This document shows, in pieces, positions 30,440-39,901 of a DNA stretch of 64,000 nt. Under the pieces are notes generated by a model. That model searched no databases and was not told the origin of the DNA. It worked only from the letters and a program-made list of their open reading frames with translations. Every line of letters starts with the position of its first letter. Position 1 is the first letter of the stretch. The position numbers and the translations under genes are program-made. Source of the stretch: Roseburia sp. AF12-17LB (GTDB lineage: Bacteria > Bacillota > Clostridia > Lachnospirales > Lachnospiraceae); the NCBI RefSeq assembly GCF_003479605.1, contig NZ_QUHR01000001.1, positions 248,001 to 312,000 of the forward strand. Reading direction: 5' to 3'.

Positions 30440-30985
30440 TTAAGAAAACGTAATATTGTGCCCGGCGTTGGGAAAAATCAGTGCGGCGGCACAATCAAGA
30501 AGAAATGCCAGTATCAGCAGCGTAAGAAAAATGCGTTGCAGTGGTACTGGCATTTTTCTCCATAAATGAGATGCAATCCGTGCAAACACACAGACCCAGA
30601 GCACACCGGCAATGCCAAATCCCAATGCAGAATAAAGACAGATATAACCGCCAAGCTGCAGTGGATAATCGTGATAATCCCAGTAACGCAGGTGGAAAAC
30701 TTGAGCGAGGAACCATCCGATAAAAAGTTCTACGAAAGAGCCGAGAAGCGCTGCAAGAAAAAAGACTTTGACCGGATGCTTCTGAAAGCGTCTTAAAATA
30801 AGCAGCATCAGGACAGCCCCCACACCATAGACCGGAAGCCATGGACCATAGAGAAAGCCACGGTTACAGAAAACCCCATCCTGCACATAAAAAAGCAGCA
30901 CTTCCCACAGGTATCCAAGGAATGCTCCCAGAAAGAAAAAGAAAATATATTGTGTGATGGATTTAATCAGATAATCTTTACGCAT
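30440..30985 (-). CDS. Membrane protein of the CmpB (putative ABC transporter type IV) family
   Basis: 181 residues if the ATG at 30985 (MRKDYLIKSITQYIF) is used; the frame stays open to 31126 but the added residues lie over the guaA promoter and do not look like this family. About five hydrophobic segments. The family motifs are RGFLYGPWLPVYGVGA (about 48-63) and YWDYHDYPLQLGGYICLYSALGFG. Often labelled a putative ABC transporter permease on weak grounds; the real role is unknown. It is alone on its strand, ending tail to tail with the fructokinase gene and divergent from guaA. Confidence 0.75.
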   Translation of the reverse strand: MRKDYLIKSITQYIFFFFLGAFLGYLWEVLLFYVQDGVFCNRGFLYGPWLPVYGVGAVLMLLILRRFQKHPVKVFFLAALLGSFVELFIGWFLAQVFHLRYWDYHDYPLQLGGYICLYSALGFGIAGVLWVCVFARIASHLWRKMPVPLQRIFLTLLILAFLLDCAAALIFPNAGHNITFS

Positions 30986-31067
30986 ACAGGGAGTATTTCC
31001 ATATAATAAAGAATTATGTGCTGTCCCAAATAACAACTCAGAATATCTTGCGAAAACAAAATAGGGC

Positions 31068-31096
31068 TTGTCTTTCCAGGGTGGCTCAACTATAAT
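31068..31096 (+). promoter_or_regulatory. Promoter of guaA
   Basis: -35 TTGTCT (31068-31073), 17-bp spacer, perfect -10 TATAAT (31091-31096). Transcription should begin near 31103, about 45 bp before guaA; this leader is too short for a purine riboswitch. Confidence 0.7.
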
Positions 31097-31147
31097 AAAA
31101 TTTAGACGCTGGGCGAGTCTCAGCAAAAATTAGGAGGAAAAACGTCC

Positions 31148-32722
31148 ATGGATAAGGAAAAAGTTATTGTCATTGATTTTGGCGGACAGTACAACCAGCT
31201 GGTTGCAAGACGTGTCCGTGAATGCAATGTATATTGTGAAATATATTCTTACCGCACGGATATCGAGACAATCAAAGCGATGAACCCGAAGGGAATTATC
31301 CTGACCGGAGGCCCAAATAGTTGTTATGAGGCAGATTCACCAACTTACAGCAAAGAGCTTTTTGAACTTGGTATTCCGGTTTTAGGACTTTGCTATGGCG
31401 CACAGCTCATGATGCATGTGTTGGGCGGCAAGGTAGAAAAAGCACCGGTTCGTGAATATGGTAAGACAGAAGTAATGGTAGATAAGAATTCGCCATTATT
31501 CCAGAATGTAGAAGAAAAGACCATTTGCTGGATGAGCCATTTTGATTATATTTCAAAGACAGCACCTGGTTTTGAAATCGTAGCACATACTGCAGACTGC
31601 CCGGTGGCAGCCGCAGAAAATCGTGAAAAGAATCTCTATGCCATCCAGTTCCACCCGGAGGTACTCCATACCAAAGAGGGAACCAAGATGCTCCACAACT
31701 TCGTGCGTGGTGTCTGTGGCTGTGCCGGAACATGGAGAATGGATTCCTTTGTGGAAAATACCATCAAGGAAATCCGTGAAAAAGTCGGCAACGGAAGAGT
31801 GCTTCTGGCATTGTCCGGTGGAGTGGATTCTTCTGTGGCAGCAGGTCTTTTATCCAGAGCAATCGGAAAGCAGCTTACCTGCGTATTTGTTGATCATGGT
31901 CTTCTTCGTAAAGACGAGGGAGATGAAGTGGAAAATGTATTCGGACCGAACGGTCAGTTTGACTTAAACTTCATCCGTGTAAATGCCCAGGAGCGTTACT
32001 ATAACAAGCTTGCCGGAGTAACAGAGCCGGAAGCAAAACGTAAAATTATCGGTGAAGAATTTATCCGTGTCTTTGAAGAAGAAGCAAAGAAAATCGGAGC
32101 CGTTGATTTCCTGGCACAGGGAACCATTTATCCAGATGTGGTAGAAAGTGGTCTTGGCGGAGAATCCGCTGTCATCAAATCCCACCATAACGTAGGTGGT
32201 CTTCCGGAATATGTTGATTTCAAGGAAATCATCGAGCCATTGCGTAACCTCTTCAAAGATGAGGTTCGTAAAGCCGGTCTTGAACTTGGAATTCCGGAGC
32301 ATCTGGTATTCCGTCAGCCATTCCCGGGCCCGGGTCTTGGTATCCGAATCATCGGTGAAGTCAATGCTGAGAAAGTCCGCATCGTACAGGATGCCGATGC
32401 CATCTACCGGGAAGAAGTGGACAAGGCAGTAGCTGCTTACAAGAAAGAAAACGGCAAAGCTCCATCCTGGATGCCGAACCAGTATTTCGCAGCCCTAACC
32501 AATATGCGTTCCGTTGGAGTAATGGGCGACGAGAGAACCTACGACTACGCAGTTGCACTGCGCGCCGTAAATACCGTCGATTTCATGACCGCCGAAAGCG
32601 CAGAGATTCCATTTGCAGTACTGCAAACAGTAATGAGCCGAATCATCAACGAGGTACGCGGGGTAAACCGTGTATTCTATGATTTGACGAGTAAGCCACC
32701 TGGAACGATTGAGTTTGAATAA
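31148..32722 (+). CDS. guaA: GMP synthase (glutamine-hydrolysing)
   Basis: 524 residues, complete. It turns XMP into GMP using glutamine and ATP. N-terminal class-I amidotransferase domain with nucleophile C82 (GLCYGAQ), H169 and E171 (FHPEV); then the ATP-pyrophosphatase P-loop SGGVDSS (223-229); then the dimerisation domain ending in the usual [17 protein letters not shown]. The start follows AGGAGG. A strong terminator follows. The 3' end of guaA is a known target for integrating elements, and the DNA becomes A+T rich and accessory just after this gene, but no integrase gene is present next to it. Confidence 0.98.
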   Translation: MDKEKVIVIDFGGQYNQLVARRVRECNVYCEIYSYRTDIETIKAMNPKGIILTGGPNSCYEADSPTYSKELFELGIPVLGLCYGAQLMMHVLGGKVEKAPVREYGKTEVMVDKNSPLFQNVEEKTICWMSHFDYISKTAPGFEIVAHTADCPVAAAENREKNLYAIQFHPEVLHTKEGTKMLHNFVRGVCGCAGTWRMDSFVENTIKEIREKVGNGRVLLALSGGVDSSVAAGLLSRAIGKQLTCVFVDHGLLRKDEGDEVENVFGPNGQFDLNFIRVNAQERYYNKLAGVTEPEAKRKIIGEEFIRVFEEEAKKIGAVDFLAQGTIYPDVVESGLGGESAVIKSHHNVGGLPEYVDFKEIIEPLRNLFKDEVRKAGLELGIPEHLVFRQPFPGPGLGIRIIGEVNAEKVRIVQDADAIYREEVDKAVAAYKKENGKAPSWMPNQYFAALTNMRSVGVMGDERTYDYAVALRAVNTVDFMTAESAEIPFAVLQTVMSRIINEVRGVNRVFYDLTSKPPGTIEFE

Positions 32723-32730
32723 CGGATTAA

Positions 32731-32775
32731 AATGCCGAAAGCCTGTATTTATGCGGGCTTCCGGCATTTGTTTTA
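32731..32775 (+). terminator. Rho-independent terminator of guaA
   Basis: AATGCCGAAAGCC pairs with GGCTTCCGGCATT across a short loop and is followed by TGTTTTAT. It marks the end of the core segment; the A+T-rich island starts right after it. Confidence 0.9.
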
Positions 32776-32861
32776 TCAAATGGCTCTAGTTTGGCTCTAT
32801 TTGTGGGGAGAGTAATTGATGCAAATATAATTATTCAGAAGAATGAAAAGGAAAAAATGAT

Positions 32862-33638
32862 ATGAAGAAATGCAAACTTCTTTTATTTGATTTAGACGGA
32901 ACTTTATTACAGAGTGACAAAACAATATCAACCAGAACATTATCAGCTCTAAAAAAATGCAGGGGAAATGATATATTGATAGGTGTTTCCACCTCCAGAA
33001 GTGAGCAAAACTCTTTGGTATTTTTAAATGAATTGATGCCCGATATTTTAATATCGAGTGGAGGTGCATTAGTAAAATACAAAACAGAATATATTTATAG
33101 GGCAGAATTTTCCGAAGAAGAAACGAATGTGATGATTGACATGGCAAGAAATATTTGTGGAAATGATTGCGAAATTACGATAGACACAATAGATGCACAT
33201 TATTGGAATTATAAAATAGATCCTAAGAAGTTAGATAAGAGTTGGGGAGATAGTATTTATACAGATTTTTCAGATTTTAACGAATGTTCATTAAAAATGT
33301 GTGTTGAGATATTTAATCAAGATAAGGCAGATAAGCTGACTCGAAGTCTCTCTGATTGTGATTGTATTCGTTTCTCTGATGGATTTTGGTACAAGTTTAC
33401 AAAAAAGAATGTGACGAAAGAAAACGCAATTATGAAGATTACGGAAGTATGTGGATTTAGTACAGATTCAATTATTGCATTTGGTGATGATTATGCAGAT
33501 ATCGGAATGCTTGAATTATGTGGAACAGGTGTTGCAATGGGGAATGCGATTGATGAGGTAAAAGAGAGAGCTGATATTGTAATTGGTTCAAATGATGAAG
33601 ATGGTATTGCGGGTTTTATTGAAAATGAAATATTATAG
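32862..33638 (+). CDS. HAD-superfamily phosphatase, Cof-type (subclass IIB)
   Basis: 258 residues. Motif I is LFDLDGTLLQ (nucleophile D10, acid/base D12), motif II is ISTRTL...GVSTSRS, and motif IV is AFGDDYADIGML (about 207-218) with the metal ligands; the C2-type cap lies between. Family members dephosphorylate sugar phosphates, nucleotides or cofactors in the cytosol. A+T-rich codon use marks it as the first gene of the island. The NUDIX-HAD fusion gene follows 21 bp later, so they are probably an operon handling nucleotide-like or sugar-phosphate substrates. Confidence 0.9.
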   Translation: MKKCKLLLFDLDGTLLQSDKTISTRTLSALKKCRGNDILIGVSTSRSEQNSLVFLNELMPDILISSGGALVKYKTEYIYRAEFSEEETNVMIDMARNICGNDCEITIDTIDAHYWNYKIDPKKLDKSWGDSIYTDFSDFNECSLKMCVEIFNQDKADKLTRSLSDCDCIRFSDGFWYKFTKKNVTKENAIMKITEVCGFSTDSIIAFGDDYADIGMLELCGTGVAMGNAIDEVKERADIVIGSNDEDGIAGFIENEIL

Positions 33639-33659
33639 ATATGTACATGGAGAGGAAAT

Positions 33660-34706
33660 ATGGTGGAAGTAAAATTTTATGATACGGTTAATGATGAACT
33701 ATTGAAATTTGCAGTGATTATCTCACAGAGTAACGGCAAGTGGGTATTTTGCAAGCATAAAGAAAGAGATACATATGAAGTGCCGGGAGGGCATAGAGAA
33801 GATGGTGAGGATATTCTTGAAACAGCCAAACGAGAACTATATGAAGAAACAGGAGCAATAACTTTTGATATTACTCCAATTTGTATATATTCTGTGACTG
33901 CACCAGATAATTTCGATGGAATGGAGACTTTTGGAAAATTATTCTTCTCAGATATACATACATTTGAAAAAGAGCTTCACAGTGAAATTGAAAAAATAGC
34001 AATTATGGATGAACTACCGATTAATTGGACTTACCCAGAAATTCAACCCAAACTGCTGGAAGAAGCAAGAAAAAGAGGATTTTGCCCCAAAAAGGACGAA
34101 ATAAAATGGCTATTTTTTGATGTTGGGTCGACATTGGTTGATGAAAGCAAAGTTTATGAAGACAGGATGAAAAGGATAGCGGATTTATCAGGTTTAACTT
34201 ACGAGCAAATTTATAAATATGCCATGTCGTTTTATAAAGAAAACAAAAAAGGAGACTTAGAGGTAGCAAGGCAATTGGGCGTGAAACTACCTAAATGGGA
34301 ATCGCAATACGAAAGGCTGTATACAGATACCAAAGATTGTCTGAAAAAGTTAAGTAGAATTTATAAAATTGGTGTAATTGCAAACCAATCACTAGGAACT
34401 TCTGAGAGATTAGAAAATCTTGGAGTACGAAAATATATTGATTTGATTATCGCATCAGCAGAAGAAGGTGTTTCAAAACCAGATAGGCGAATATTTGAAA
34501 TTGCATTGGAAAGAAGCCGTTGCAGACCAGAGAATGCAGTTATGATTGGTGACCGTATTGATAATGATATTGTACCTGCAAAACAGTTGGGTATGAAAAC
34601 TATATGGGTAAAACAGGGATTTGGAAGTTTGTGGAATATAACAGATGAGAGTGAAAAAGCTGATATTGAAATTAATAACTTATCTGATATATTAAAATAT
34701 TTATAG
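33660..34706 (+). CDS. NUDIX hydrolase fused to an HAD-family hydrolase
   Basis: 348 residues with two enzymes in one chain. Residues about 1-140 are a NUDIX domain: the box GHREDGE...RELYEETGA (44-66) has the complete GX5EX7REUXEEXG pattern, so it should cleave nucleoside diphosphate-linked compounds. Residues about 147-348 are an HAD domain starting FFDVGSTLVDE: D154 is the nucleophile, but the usual second Asp is Gly156. Later HAD motifs KPDRRIF and MIGDRIDNDIVPAKQLGMKTIWV are intact. A NUDIX step followed by phosphate removal in one polypeptide is chemically sensible; the substrate is unknown. Confidence 0.9.
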   Translation: MVEVKFYDTVNDELLKFAVIISQSNGKWVFCKHKERDTYEVPGGHREDGEDILETAKRELYEETGAITFDITPICIYSVTAPDNFDGMETFGKLFFSDIHTFEKELHSEIEKIAIMDELPINWTYPEIQPKLLEEARKRGFCPKKDEIKWLFFDVGSTLVDESKVYEDRMKRIADLSGLTYEQIYKYAMSFYKENKKGDLEVARQLGVKLPKWESQYERLYTDTKDCLKKLSRIYKIGVIANQSLGTSERLENLGVRKYIDLIIASAEEGVSKPDRRIFEIALERSRCRPENAVMIGDRIDNDIVPAKQLGMKTIWVKQGFGSLWNITDESEKADIEINNLSDILKYL

Positions 34707-34772
34707 GGAATGAGTCTATGAAATAAGATTCAAATTACAATTGTTCTTGCAGAACATATGATATATATGCTA

Positions 34773-34834
34773 GGGTACTCTTTAAGGAAAGTACCCATGA
34801 CAGGGCGTTAAGTGTCTGGGGGGCTTGCTTAGCG
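34773..34834 (+). promoter_or_regulatory. Structured leader of the small toxin-like gene
   Basis: Two hairpins precede the small gene: GGGTACT/AGTACCC (about 34773-34796), and GGCGTTAAG...CTTAGCGCC (about 34804-34834) whose loop carries a G-run that is the only visible Shine-Dalgarno-like site. Leaders folded like this are usual for type I toxin mRNAs. Confidence 0.45.
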
Positions 34835-34837
34835 CCG

Positions 34838-34972
34838 ATGACGGCTTATGAGATCATTTCGATTTTCATTGGGATATTAGCATTGTTGATGTCCTTTGGT
34901 AGCTTGATTATAGCGTTGCTTGCCTTTCTCGATAAAGAGAAAGGCTCTTCGAGGAAGAGCAGGCGAAAATAA
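34838..34972 (+). CDS. Small hydrophobic peptide, putative holin-like type I toxin
   Basis: 44 residues: MTAYEIIS, a hydrophobic membrane segment (about 6-31, rich in I, L, F), then a strongly basic tail ending KSRRK. The N-terminal YE followed by a single membrane helix and a charged tail is the pattern of the putative holin-like toxin family related to TxpA of Bacillus, which depolarises membranes and is silenced by an antisense RNA. It has a folded 5' leader and a minus-strand terminator hairpin directly after its stop, where a converging antisense transcript could overlap it. No antisense promoter was confirmed. It lies among mobile-element remnants after the NUDIX-HAD gene. Confidence 0.7.
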   Translation: MTAYEIISIFIGILALLMSFGSLIIALLAFLDKEKGSSRKSRRK

Positions 34973-34976
34973 AAAT

Positions 34977-35004
34977 GCCTATCCTGTCTGCCAACAGGAT
35001 AGGC
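34977..35004 (-). terminator. Hairpin after the toxin-like gene (terminates minus-strand transcripts)
   Basis: GCCTATCCTGT and ACAGGATAGGC form a strong stem. On the minus strand it is followed by ATTTTTATTTT, so it ends transcripts coming from the right; such a transcript would overlap the 3' end of the toxin-like mRNA. Confidence 0.7.
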
Positions 35005-35162
35005 GGTGTCTGTAAGGACATTTCTTTAGCCTAAACTCGGAGCATCCACCTTTGGAGAGGGTCTCTTTCATATTTTGAAAACTACTTGATACTCCATTTT
35101 CTACACTCTTACTCATTGTGTAAGTAATTGTTGTTGTAGAGAAATCTTTGCTATAAGAAACT

Positions 35163-35346
35163 TTAATTTTTAAAATTCCAATCCATTCTTGCATATTTAT
35201 CTGGAACAGGGATATTGTGTGCCTTGCAATCATCTTTCATCTTTTGAAAGAAGCGGTAGAAAGCACAAGCAAAGGCATCTGCCATGTGGTTGTTGTAGAG
35301 GAGCTTTTCATCCTTAGGCAAGAAAGAGATAATCCAATGTGGGATG
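35163..35346 (-). pseudogene. C-terminal fragment of an unrecognised mobile-element protein
   Basis: On the minus strand an open frame with good protein character ends at the stop complementary to 35163-35165. It reads WIISFLPKDEKLLYNNHM, continues through AFYRFFQKMKDDC and ends YARMDWNFKN. No start is present and the frame fades out near 35346, so it looks like the tail of a truncated gene, probably from a plasmid, phage or conjugative element. I cannot name the family. Confidence 0.4.
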
Positions 35347-35801
35347 ACCGCAGCTAGAGAGTTCCTTAAGAAAATAAATCATGAGGGACTGCCATTGTTT
35401 AATCCTTTGCATGGAGAGGGAGGAACAGGGAAGAAAGGCAGTAAGACCTCTGGAGGTAATGAATCCAAAGAAGTGAAGTGGAATCCAATTGCAAAACAGC
35501 TATATAATGCAATCATGTGGGTGATTGTAATTATATATGCTAAGCCAAACACAGCAATATATGAGGTCAGGGAAAAGGTGTGGAAATTTAAAAGCTATGA
35601 GCCATTTCCAAGTCAGGTGAAAGCTGTAAATACTATAATAAGTAAGAATATAGTTGGAAAACGTTGACCGAAGCAATTGATGAGCTTAGACATGATAATG
35701 ACATTAGAGATGGAATGTGTGATTTTGATAAGCTGGTAGACATTATCGGTAACTATAAAGATAAAGAAGGAAACCCTGTTGTAATAGAAGCCAAGTTTTA
35801 A
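35344..35801 (+). other. Gene debris: two short plus-strand coding-like fragments
   Basis: A 107-codon frame (35344-35667) starts inside the preceding fragment and shows no recognised domain. A second frame (35646-35801) reads WKTLTEAIDELRHDND, then DKLVDIIGNYKDKEG, and ends VVIEAKF; its character is that of the C-terminus of a real protein, but a stop cuts it off upstream. Both are best seen as remnants in a decayed mobile region between the NUDIX-HAD gene and AbiH. No function can be given. Confidence 0.35.
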
Positions 35802-35906
35802 AGCAGGCAAGCAGACTTTAGATATGCAATATCCTTGATGCATATTCTTGTCGATTTAGAGTGATATTACATTGAAAATGCCAAGGGGCTATGATAAAAT
35901 TTCATT

Positions 35907-36210
35907 GGGTGCCACCATAACGGTAGGCGGTTGGCCTTCTACGGAGGGACTGTGACCCTCCGATTACATAGAAACCCGCAAGGGAATCGAAAGAAGTCAT
36001 TGATTTCTTGGAAAGGAGGGCTAAGCCATATGAGTATTGTTGATTTTATCGCAGTGGTAAGCTTCGGCTTAACCTGCTTTGGATTAGGGTATTCCTTTGG
36101 TAAGGATAATAATAAGACACAAAAATAGCCGCCCCGACCTAGCAAGTTGAGCGACTATTTTTAGTTAATTGATTTAATGGGTCAGCCGTCTATCGGTGGC
36201 ACCCTTTTTG
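35907..36210 (+). ncRNA. Folded transcript closed by end-to-end pairing, carrying a 32-residue peptide gene
   Basis: GGGTGCCACC (35907-35916) is exactly complementary to GGTGGCACCC (36195-36204), which is followed by a T-run. The ends of a roughly 300-base transcript would thus pair, with more complementarity inside (GGAGGG with CCCTCC near 35943-35961, then GCCGCC near the 3' end). A -10-like TATGATA lies just before. The peptide gene at 36030 sits in the middle. End-to-end pairing that locks translation is a mark of type I toxin mRNAs. Confidence 0.5.
36030..36128 (+). CDS. 32-residue hydrophobic peptide, possible type I toxin
   Basis: ATG at 36030 after a strong GGAAAGGAGGG. The peptide MSIVDFIAVVSFGLTCFGLG is followed by YSFGKDNNKTQK: one membrane helix and a polar basic tail. 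Size and layout match small membrane toxins of type I systems, but I do not recognise the family with certainty. It lies inside a transcript whose two ends can pair. Whether an antisense RNA is made is not visible. Confidence 0.55.
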   Translation: MSIVDFIAVVSFGLTCFGLGYSFGKDNNKTQK

Positions 36211-36520
36211 TATTATTAATATATCACGTATTGGTTTAAAATTCAACTCAAAAATGACTTTTGGGAATATGTGAGTCAATCTGATTTTTCCTTTAGAAGC
36301 TTTGGTGTTGGAATTGTGGTATAGACAAAAGAATACGATATGACATCTATGCAGTAAAAACATGTTTCGATAAAATCTAAATTTCGAGCGTGAACGTCAT
36401 TAAGAAAGTTTCTATGATATAATAAAATTATTACTAGGAGAGGTTTTTGTTGTTGATAAATAATGGAGTAAGAAGATTACCAGTTTATTTAGAAACTCAA
36501 AATAAAGGAGATAATTTCAA

Positions 36521-38419
36521 ATGAAGATACTAATGATTGGGAATGGATTTGATTTGGAACATGAATTACCAACTAAATATACACAGTTTCTGGAATTTGT
36601 CACAAGATTTAAATATGCATATTCATCGGCAAATAGTGTACCCCAAAGGTTATATGATATAAAAGATGATTATTTGAAAATGATTTTTGAGAATACTGAA
36701 TGTGAAGATAGAGTTGTAGCGCTACATGTTTTTACGGAAAATAATGTATGGATTAATCATTTTGAAAAAGTATATAAGAAGCATTTGGCAAATAAGCAAA
36801 ATTGGATTGACTTTGAAAGTGAAATATCATCCGTGATTCAAGCTATGGATGGATTGATAAAATATTATGAAAGTATTGAAACAGGGGAAAGCAAAAATGA
36901 AAATTTGGAAAAATATTATAAAAATAGACTAGCTAATATTATAAATCAGAGTGAATTGAAGGTAGAAAATGTAAAAGCATATATTCCTAAGTTATTATGT
37001 GACTTAAATAAGTTAATAGGTGCATTAGAGATATATATTTGGGATTATGTTGGAAATAAAGAACTTAAATATTACAATCCAGATATTGAAAAAGTACATC
37101 CTAGTAAAGTATTTAGTTTTAATTATTCTGATACATATAGAAAATTGTATGCCTGTAACAGAAAAGAAATTGAGTATTCTTTTGCACATGGCATGGCAAC
37201 TAATAACATTCATTTTTTTTCTGGTAAAACTGATGCCTCGAAAGAAGAAATTGAAAATTGTATTCAACAAAATGCAGAGTGCAATAATATGGTATTAGGA
37301 ATTGATGAATATCTTTCAGAGGACAGAAGAAGTGATGAAGTAGAGTTTATCGCTTTTAAAAAGTATTATCAGAGAATATATAAAAAGGCAGGAAATGAAT
37401 ATAAAAAGTGGCTGCAACAAATTGATGAAGGTGTAAAAGCAGGAAGAAAAGAAGAAAATACATTATATATTTTTGGTCATTCGTTGGATGTTACAGATGG
37501 TGATGTATTAAGAGAATTTATTAACCATGAAAATTTGAAAACTGTAATTTTCTATAGAAATAAGGAGCAATTAGGGCAGCAAATTGCTAATTTGGTTAAG
37601 ATATTAAAAAGTGATACTGTGATTAAAAAAGTATATGGAAATAATCCTACTATTATATTTCAACAGCAAAGTAAAAGAGAAGAAATAGAGGGAAGTGCAT
37701 TTGAAATTACGTCGGATACAATGCAATTGGAAAACATTTATAGATTAAGTCACTTTGAAGCAAGAAGTTTGATTGAAAAGATAAAATCTAAAATTGACCA
37801 AGAAGATTTAACATATTTTTATTCCCAAAAGGCAGTTATAACACTATTTGATGTAATGCAAAAAAATGGATTAGCTGTTATGTATATAACAAAGCTATTA
37901 GAGATAGCTCGAAAACTGATGAGATGCGATGGTTTACAAGAACCTGAACAGTTTGATGAAGAATACTGGGCTTATCAGGATTATGACAATTCTTTTTCAT
38001 GCGACCCATTTACAATAAAATTTGTTAATACAATAAATTTGTATAATAGGAAAAATTTTGTTGCAAGTGAAATGGCAATGCAAAGCTATGATGAACAATT
38101 GCTTGAATATGAAAAGTTAATTAAGAGTAAAGAGAAAATAGATAAAGAAAGTTATAGTGCCATTATTAACAGTATCTTTTATATGTTTATTGATAAATAT
38201 GGAGATATTGAAAAATTGTGGAATATACTTTTGAGAATATCAAGAGGACCAGGAGAAGAAGTTGCAAAAGATGTGTTGAAAGAGCTTATAGAAAACTCAG
38301 ATGATGAATTGGATATTATAAGATATAATCATTTATTGCAAGAAATCCAGATGAATGAGTATTTTGATATACAAGCAGAAGAATTTGAAAAAAATTATGA
38401 ATATGAGCAGGATGAATAG
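36521..38419 (+). CDS. AbiH-family abortive infection protein
   Basis: 632 residues. The N-terminus MKILMIGNGFDLEHELPTKY is the signature of the AbiH family (phage abortive infection). Further family features are FSFNYSDTYRKLY, FAHG and, about residues 311-335, LYIFGHSLDVTDGDVLREFI. AbiH of Lactococcus stops phage growth by an unknown mechanism and kills or arrests the infected cell. The first 370 residues cover the family domain; the remaining helical part (about 390-632) is an extension. Start after AAAGGAGAT. The A+T-rich composition and the neighbouring kinase and RES/HEPN genes place it in a defence island. It stands alone, with 219 bp to the next gene. Confidence 0.88.
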   Translation: MKILMIGNGFDLEHELPTKYTQFLEFVTRFKYAYSSANSVPQRLYDIKDDYLKMIFENTECEDRVVALHVFTENNVWINHFEKVYKKHLANKQNWIDFESEISSVIQAMDGLIKYYESIETGESKNENLEKYYKNRLANIINQSELKVENVKAYIPKLLCDLNKLIGALEIYIWDYVGNKELKYYNPDIEKVHPSKVFSFNYSDTYRKLYACNRKEIEYSFAHGMATNNIHFFSGKTDASKEEIENCIQQNAECNNMVLGIDEYLSEDRRSDEVEFIAFKKYYQRIYKKAGNEYKKWLQQIDEGVKAGRKEENTLYIFGHSLDVTDGDVLREFINHENLKTVIFYRNKEQLGQQIANLVKILKSDTVIKKVYGNNPTIIFQQQSKREEIEGSAFEITSDTMQLENIYRLSHFEARSLIEKIKSKIDQEDLTYFYSQKAVITLFDVMQKNGLAVMYITKLLEIARKLMRCDGLQEPEQFDEEYWAYQDYDNSFSCDPFTIKFVNTINLYNRKNFVASEMAMQSYDEQLLEYEKLIKSKEKIDKESYSAIINSIFYMFIDKYGDIEKLWNILLRISRGPGEEVAKDVLKELIENSDDELDIIRYNHLLQEIQMNEYFDIQAEEFEKNYEYEQDE

Positions 38420-38638
38420 AAGAGAAGTATGAAGTAGCGAGTGGAGATGCTGATAAAAAGACGACATATTTAATTCATAAAATGTCGATAATAATGAATT
38501 TTTAAGTGACGATGCATGACTAATTTATATTAGAAATGAGATGATAAATGGTTGCTTAAAAATATGTCATGTAGATTATGTTGTTTATTTGTAAAGTTTA
38601 TTTTGGGTTAGCTAAAAATTGCAAAGGAGGAGATATTT

Positions 38639-39811
38639 ATGGATATTGATTATTTCTTAAGAACTAAATATGAAGAAAATCAAGTGGAAGGTGTATTAAG
38701 AACAGAGGAACTATATAAAAATATAAGCAACACGTATTTAAAACATCTCTTTGCGGTTATGCATCAAAGTATTAATGGCTTGCTTAGTTTTATGCAATCC
38801 AAAAAGAATAGTAATGGACATTATAATGCTACTGAAAGCAGAGAACTGTTAAGAATGATTAAATTGTATGAAGATATGGAATATGTACTTAAGTCTACGC
38901 CTTTAGCTTTCAAATTAGAAGAAAAGTATGATAATATGTTGAAATTTTGCAATGGTTTTTTGCAAGAAAGTGGTGGAAGTGAAATACCTGATGATTTGCC
39001 GAAATTTAATATAATAGAGTATGACCCTATTTTTTATATGTCAGAAATAATAACTGTTCCTTCAATAAATAATGACAATAATTTTGAGCTTAAAATGATA
39101 GGCGAAGGTTCCTATGCAAAAGTTTTTAGATATAGAGATGAATTTTATAATAAATATTTCGTTTTAAAAAGGGCAAAAAATGACCTTAATGATAAAGAAT
39201 TGGAGAGATTTAAAAGGGAATTTGATGTCATGAATGAATTGAAATCGCCATATGTATTGGAGGTTCATAGATATGATGAAGAAAAAAATGAATATTATAT
39301 GGAATATGCGGATGAGACACTAAAAAAATTCATAGAAAGAAATAACAGTACCTTAACAATAAAAAGACGACGAGGAATTGCGATGCAGATTTTCAAAGGA
39401 TTCTCTTATATTCATTCAAAAGGGTATCTACATAGAGATATTAGTTTTACAAATGTGCTGTTACAACACTACGAAAATGATTTGACGATAGTAAAAATTT
39501 CTGATTTTGGTTTAGTTAAGATGAAACAAAGTGATTTGACAAGTTTCGGTAGTGAAATAAAGGGTTCACTAAATGACAGTAACCTTCAAATTGTAGGGTT
39601 TGGAAACTACAATATGGAGTATGAAACTTTTGCGCTTACAAGACTTATCTATTATGTGATGACAGGAAGATATAATTTGGAAAATATTAAAAATCAAAAA
39701 GTAAAGGATTTTGTACTGAAAGGTATATCATCCAATTTAGATGAAAGATATCATAGTGTTGCAGAGATGCAGCAGGCATTTGAGGTTGCTTTCCCTATTT
39801 CTGGATATTAG
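38639..39811 (+). CDS. Ser/Thr protein kinase with N-terminal helical domain
   Basis: 390 residues. A helical N-terminal domain (1-140) precedes a eukaryote-like kinase domain with complete machinery: glycine loop GEGSYAKVF (155-163), ATP lysine K177, catalytic HRDISFTN (H265, D267, N272) and DFG D289. So it should be active, unlike many pseudokinases. No membrane helix and no PASTA repeats, so it is not the PrkC cell-wall type. It sits in the defence island 78 bp before a membrane-protein gene and after AbiH. Kinases in such islands (for example Stk2-like) act in phage abortive infection; the same role here is inference. Confidence 0.88.
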   Translation: MDIDYFLRTKYEENQVEGVLRTEELYKNISNTYLKHLFAVMHQSINGLLSFMQSKKNSNGHYNATESRELLRMIKLYEDMEYVLKSTPLAFKLEEKYDNMLKFCNGFLQESGGSEIPDDLPKFNIIEYDPIFYMSEIITVPSINNDNNFELKMIGEGSYAKVFRYRDEFYNKYFVLKRAKNDLNDKELERFKREFDVMNELKSPYVLEVHRYDEEKNEYYMEYADETLKKFIERNNSTLTIKRRRGIAMQIFKGFSYIHSKGYLHRDISFTNVLLQHYENDLTIVKISDFGLVKMKQSDLTSFGSEIKGSLNDSNLQIVGFGNYNMEYETFALTRLIYYVMTGRYNLENIKNQKVKDFVLKGISSNLDERYHSVAEMQQAFEVAFPISGY

Positions 39812-39901
39812 AATATTTTTAATCAGATATAGATTAAGTGATAAATAGATGTTGCTGATTTATATAGATATATTATTGCATGCGACTAAATGGAGGTACT
39901 T

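Noticed and set aside
31097..31147. Purine riboswitch before guaA
   Set aside because: Only about 45 bases between the expected transcript start and the start codon, and no conserved riboswitch core was seen.
34740..36240. CRISPR array or tRNA cluster in the decayed region after the NUDIX-HAD gene
   Set aside because: Repeats there are inverted and not regularly spaced, and no cloverleaf or CCA-ended fold was seen.
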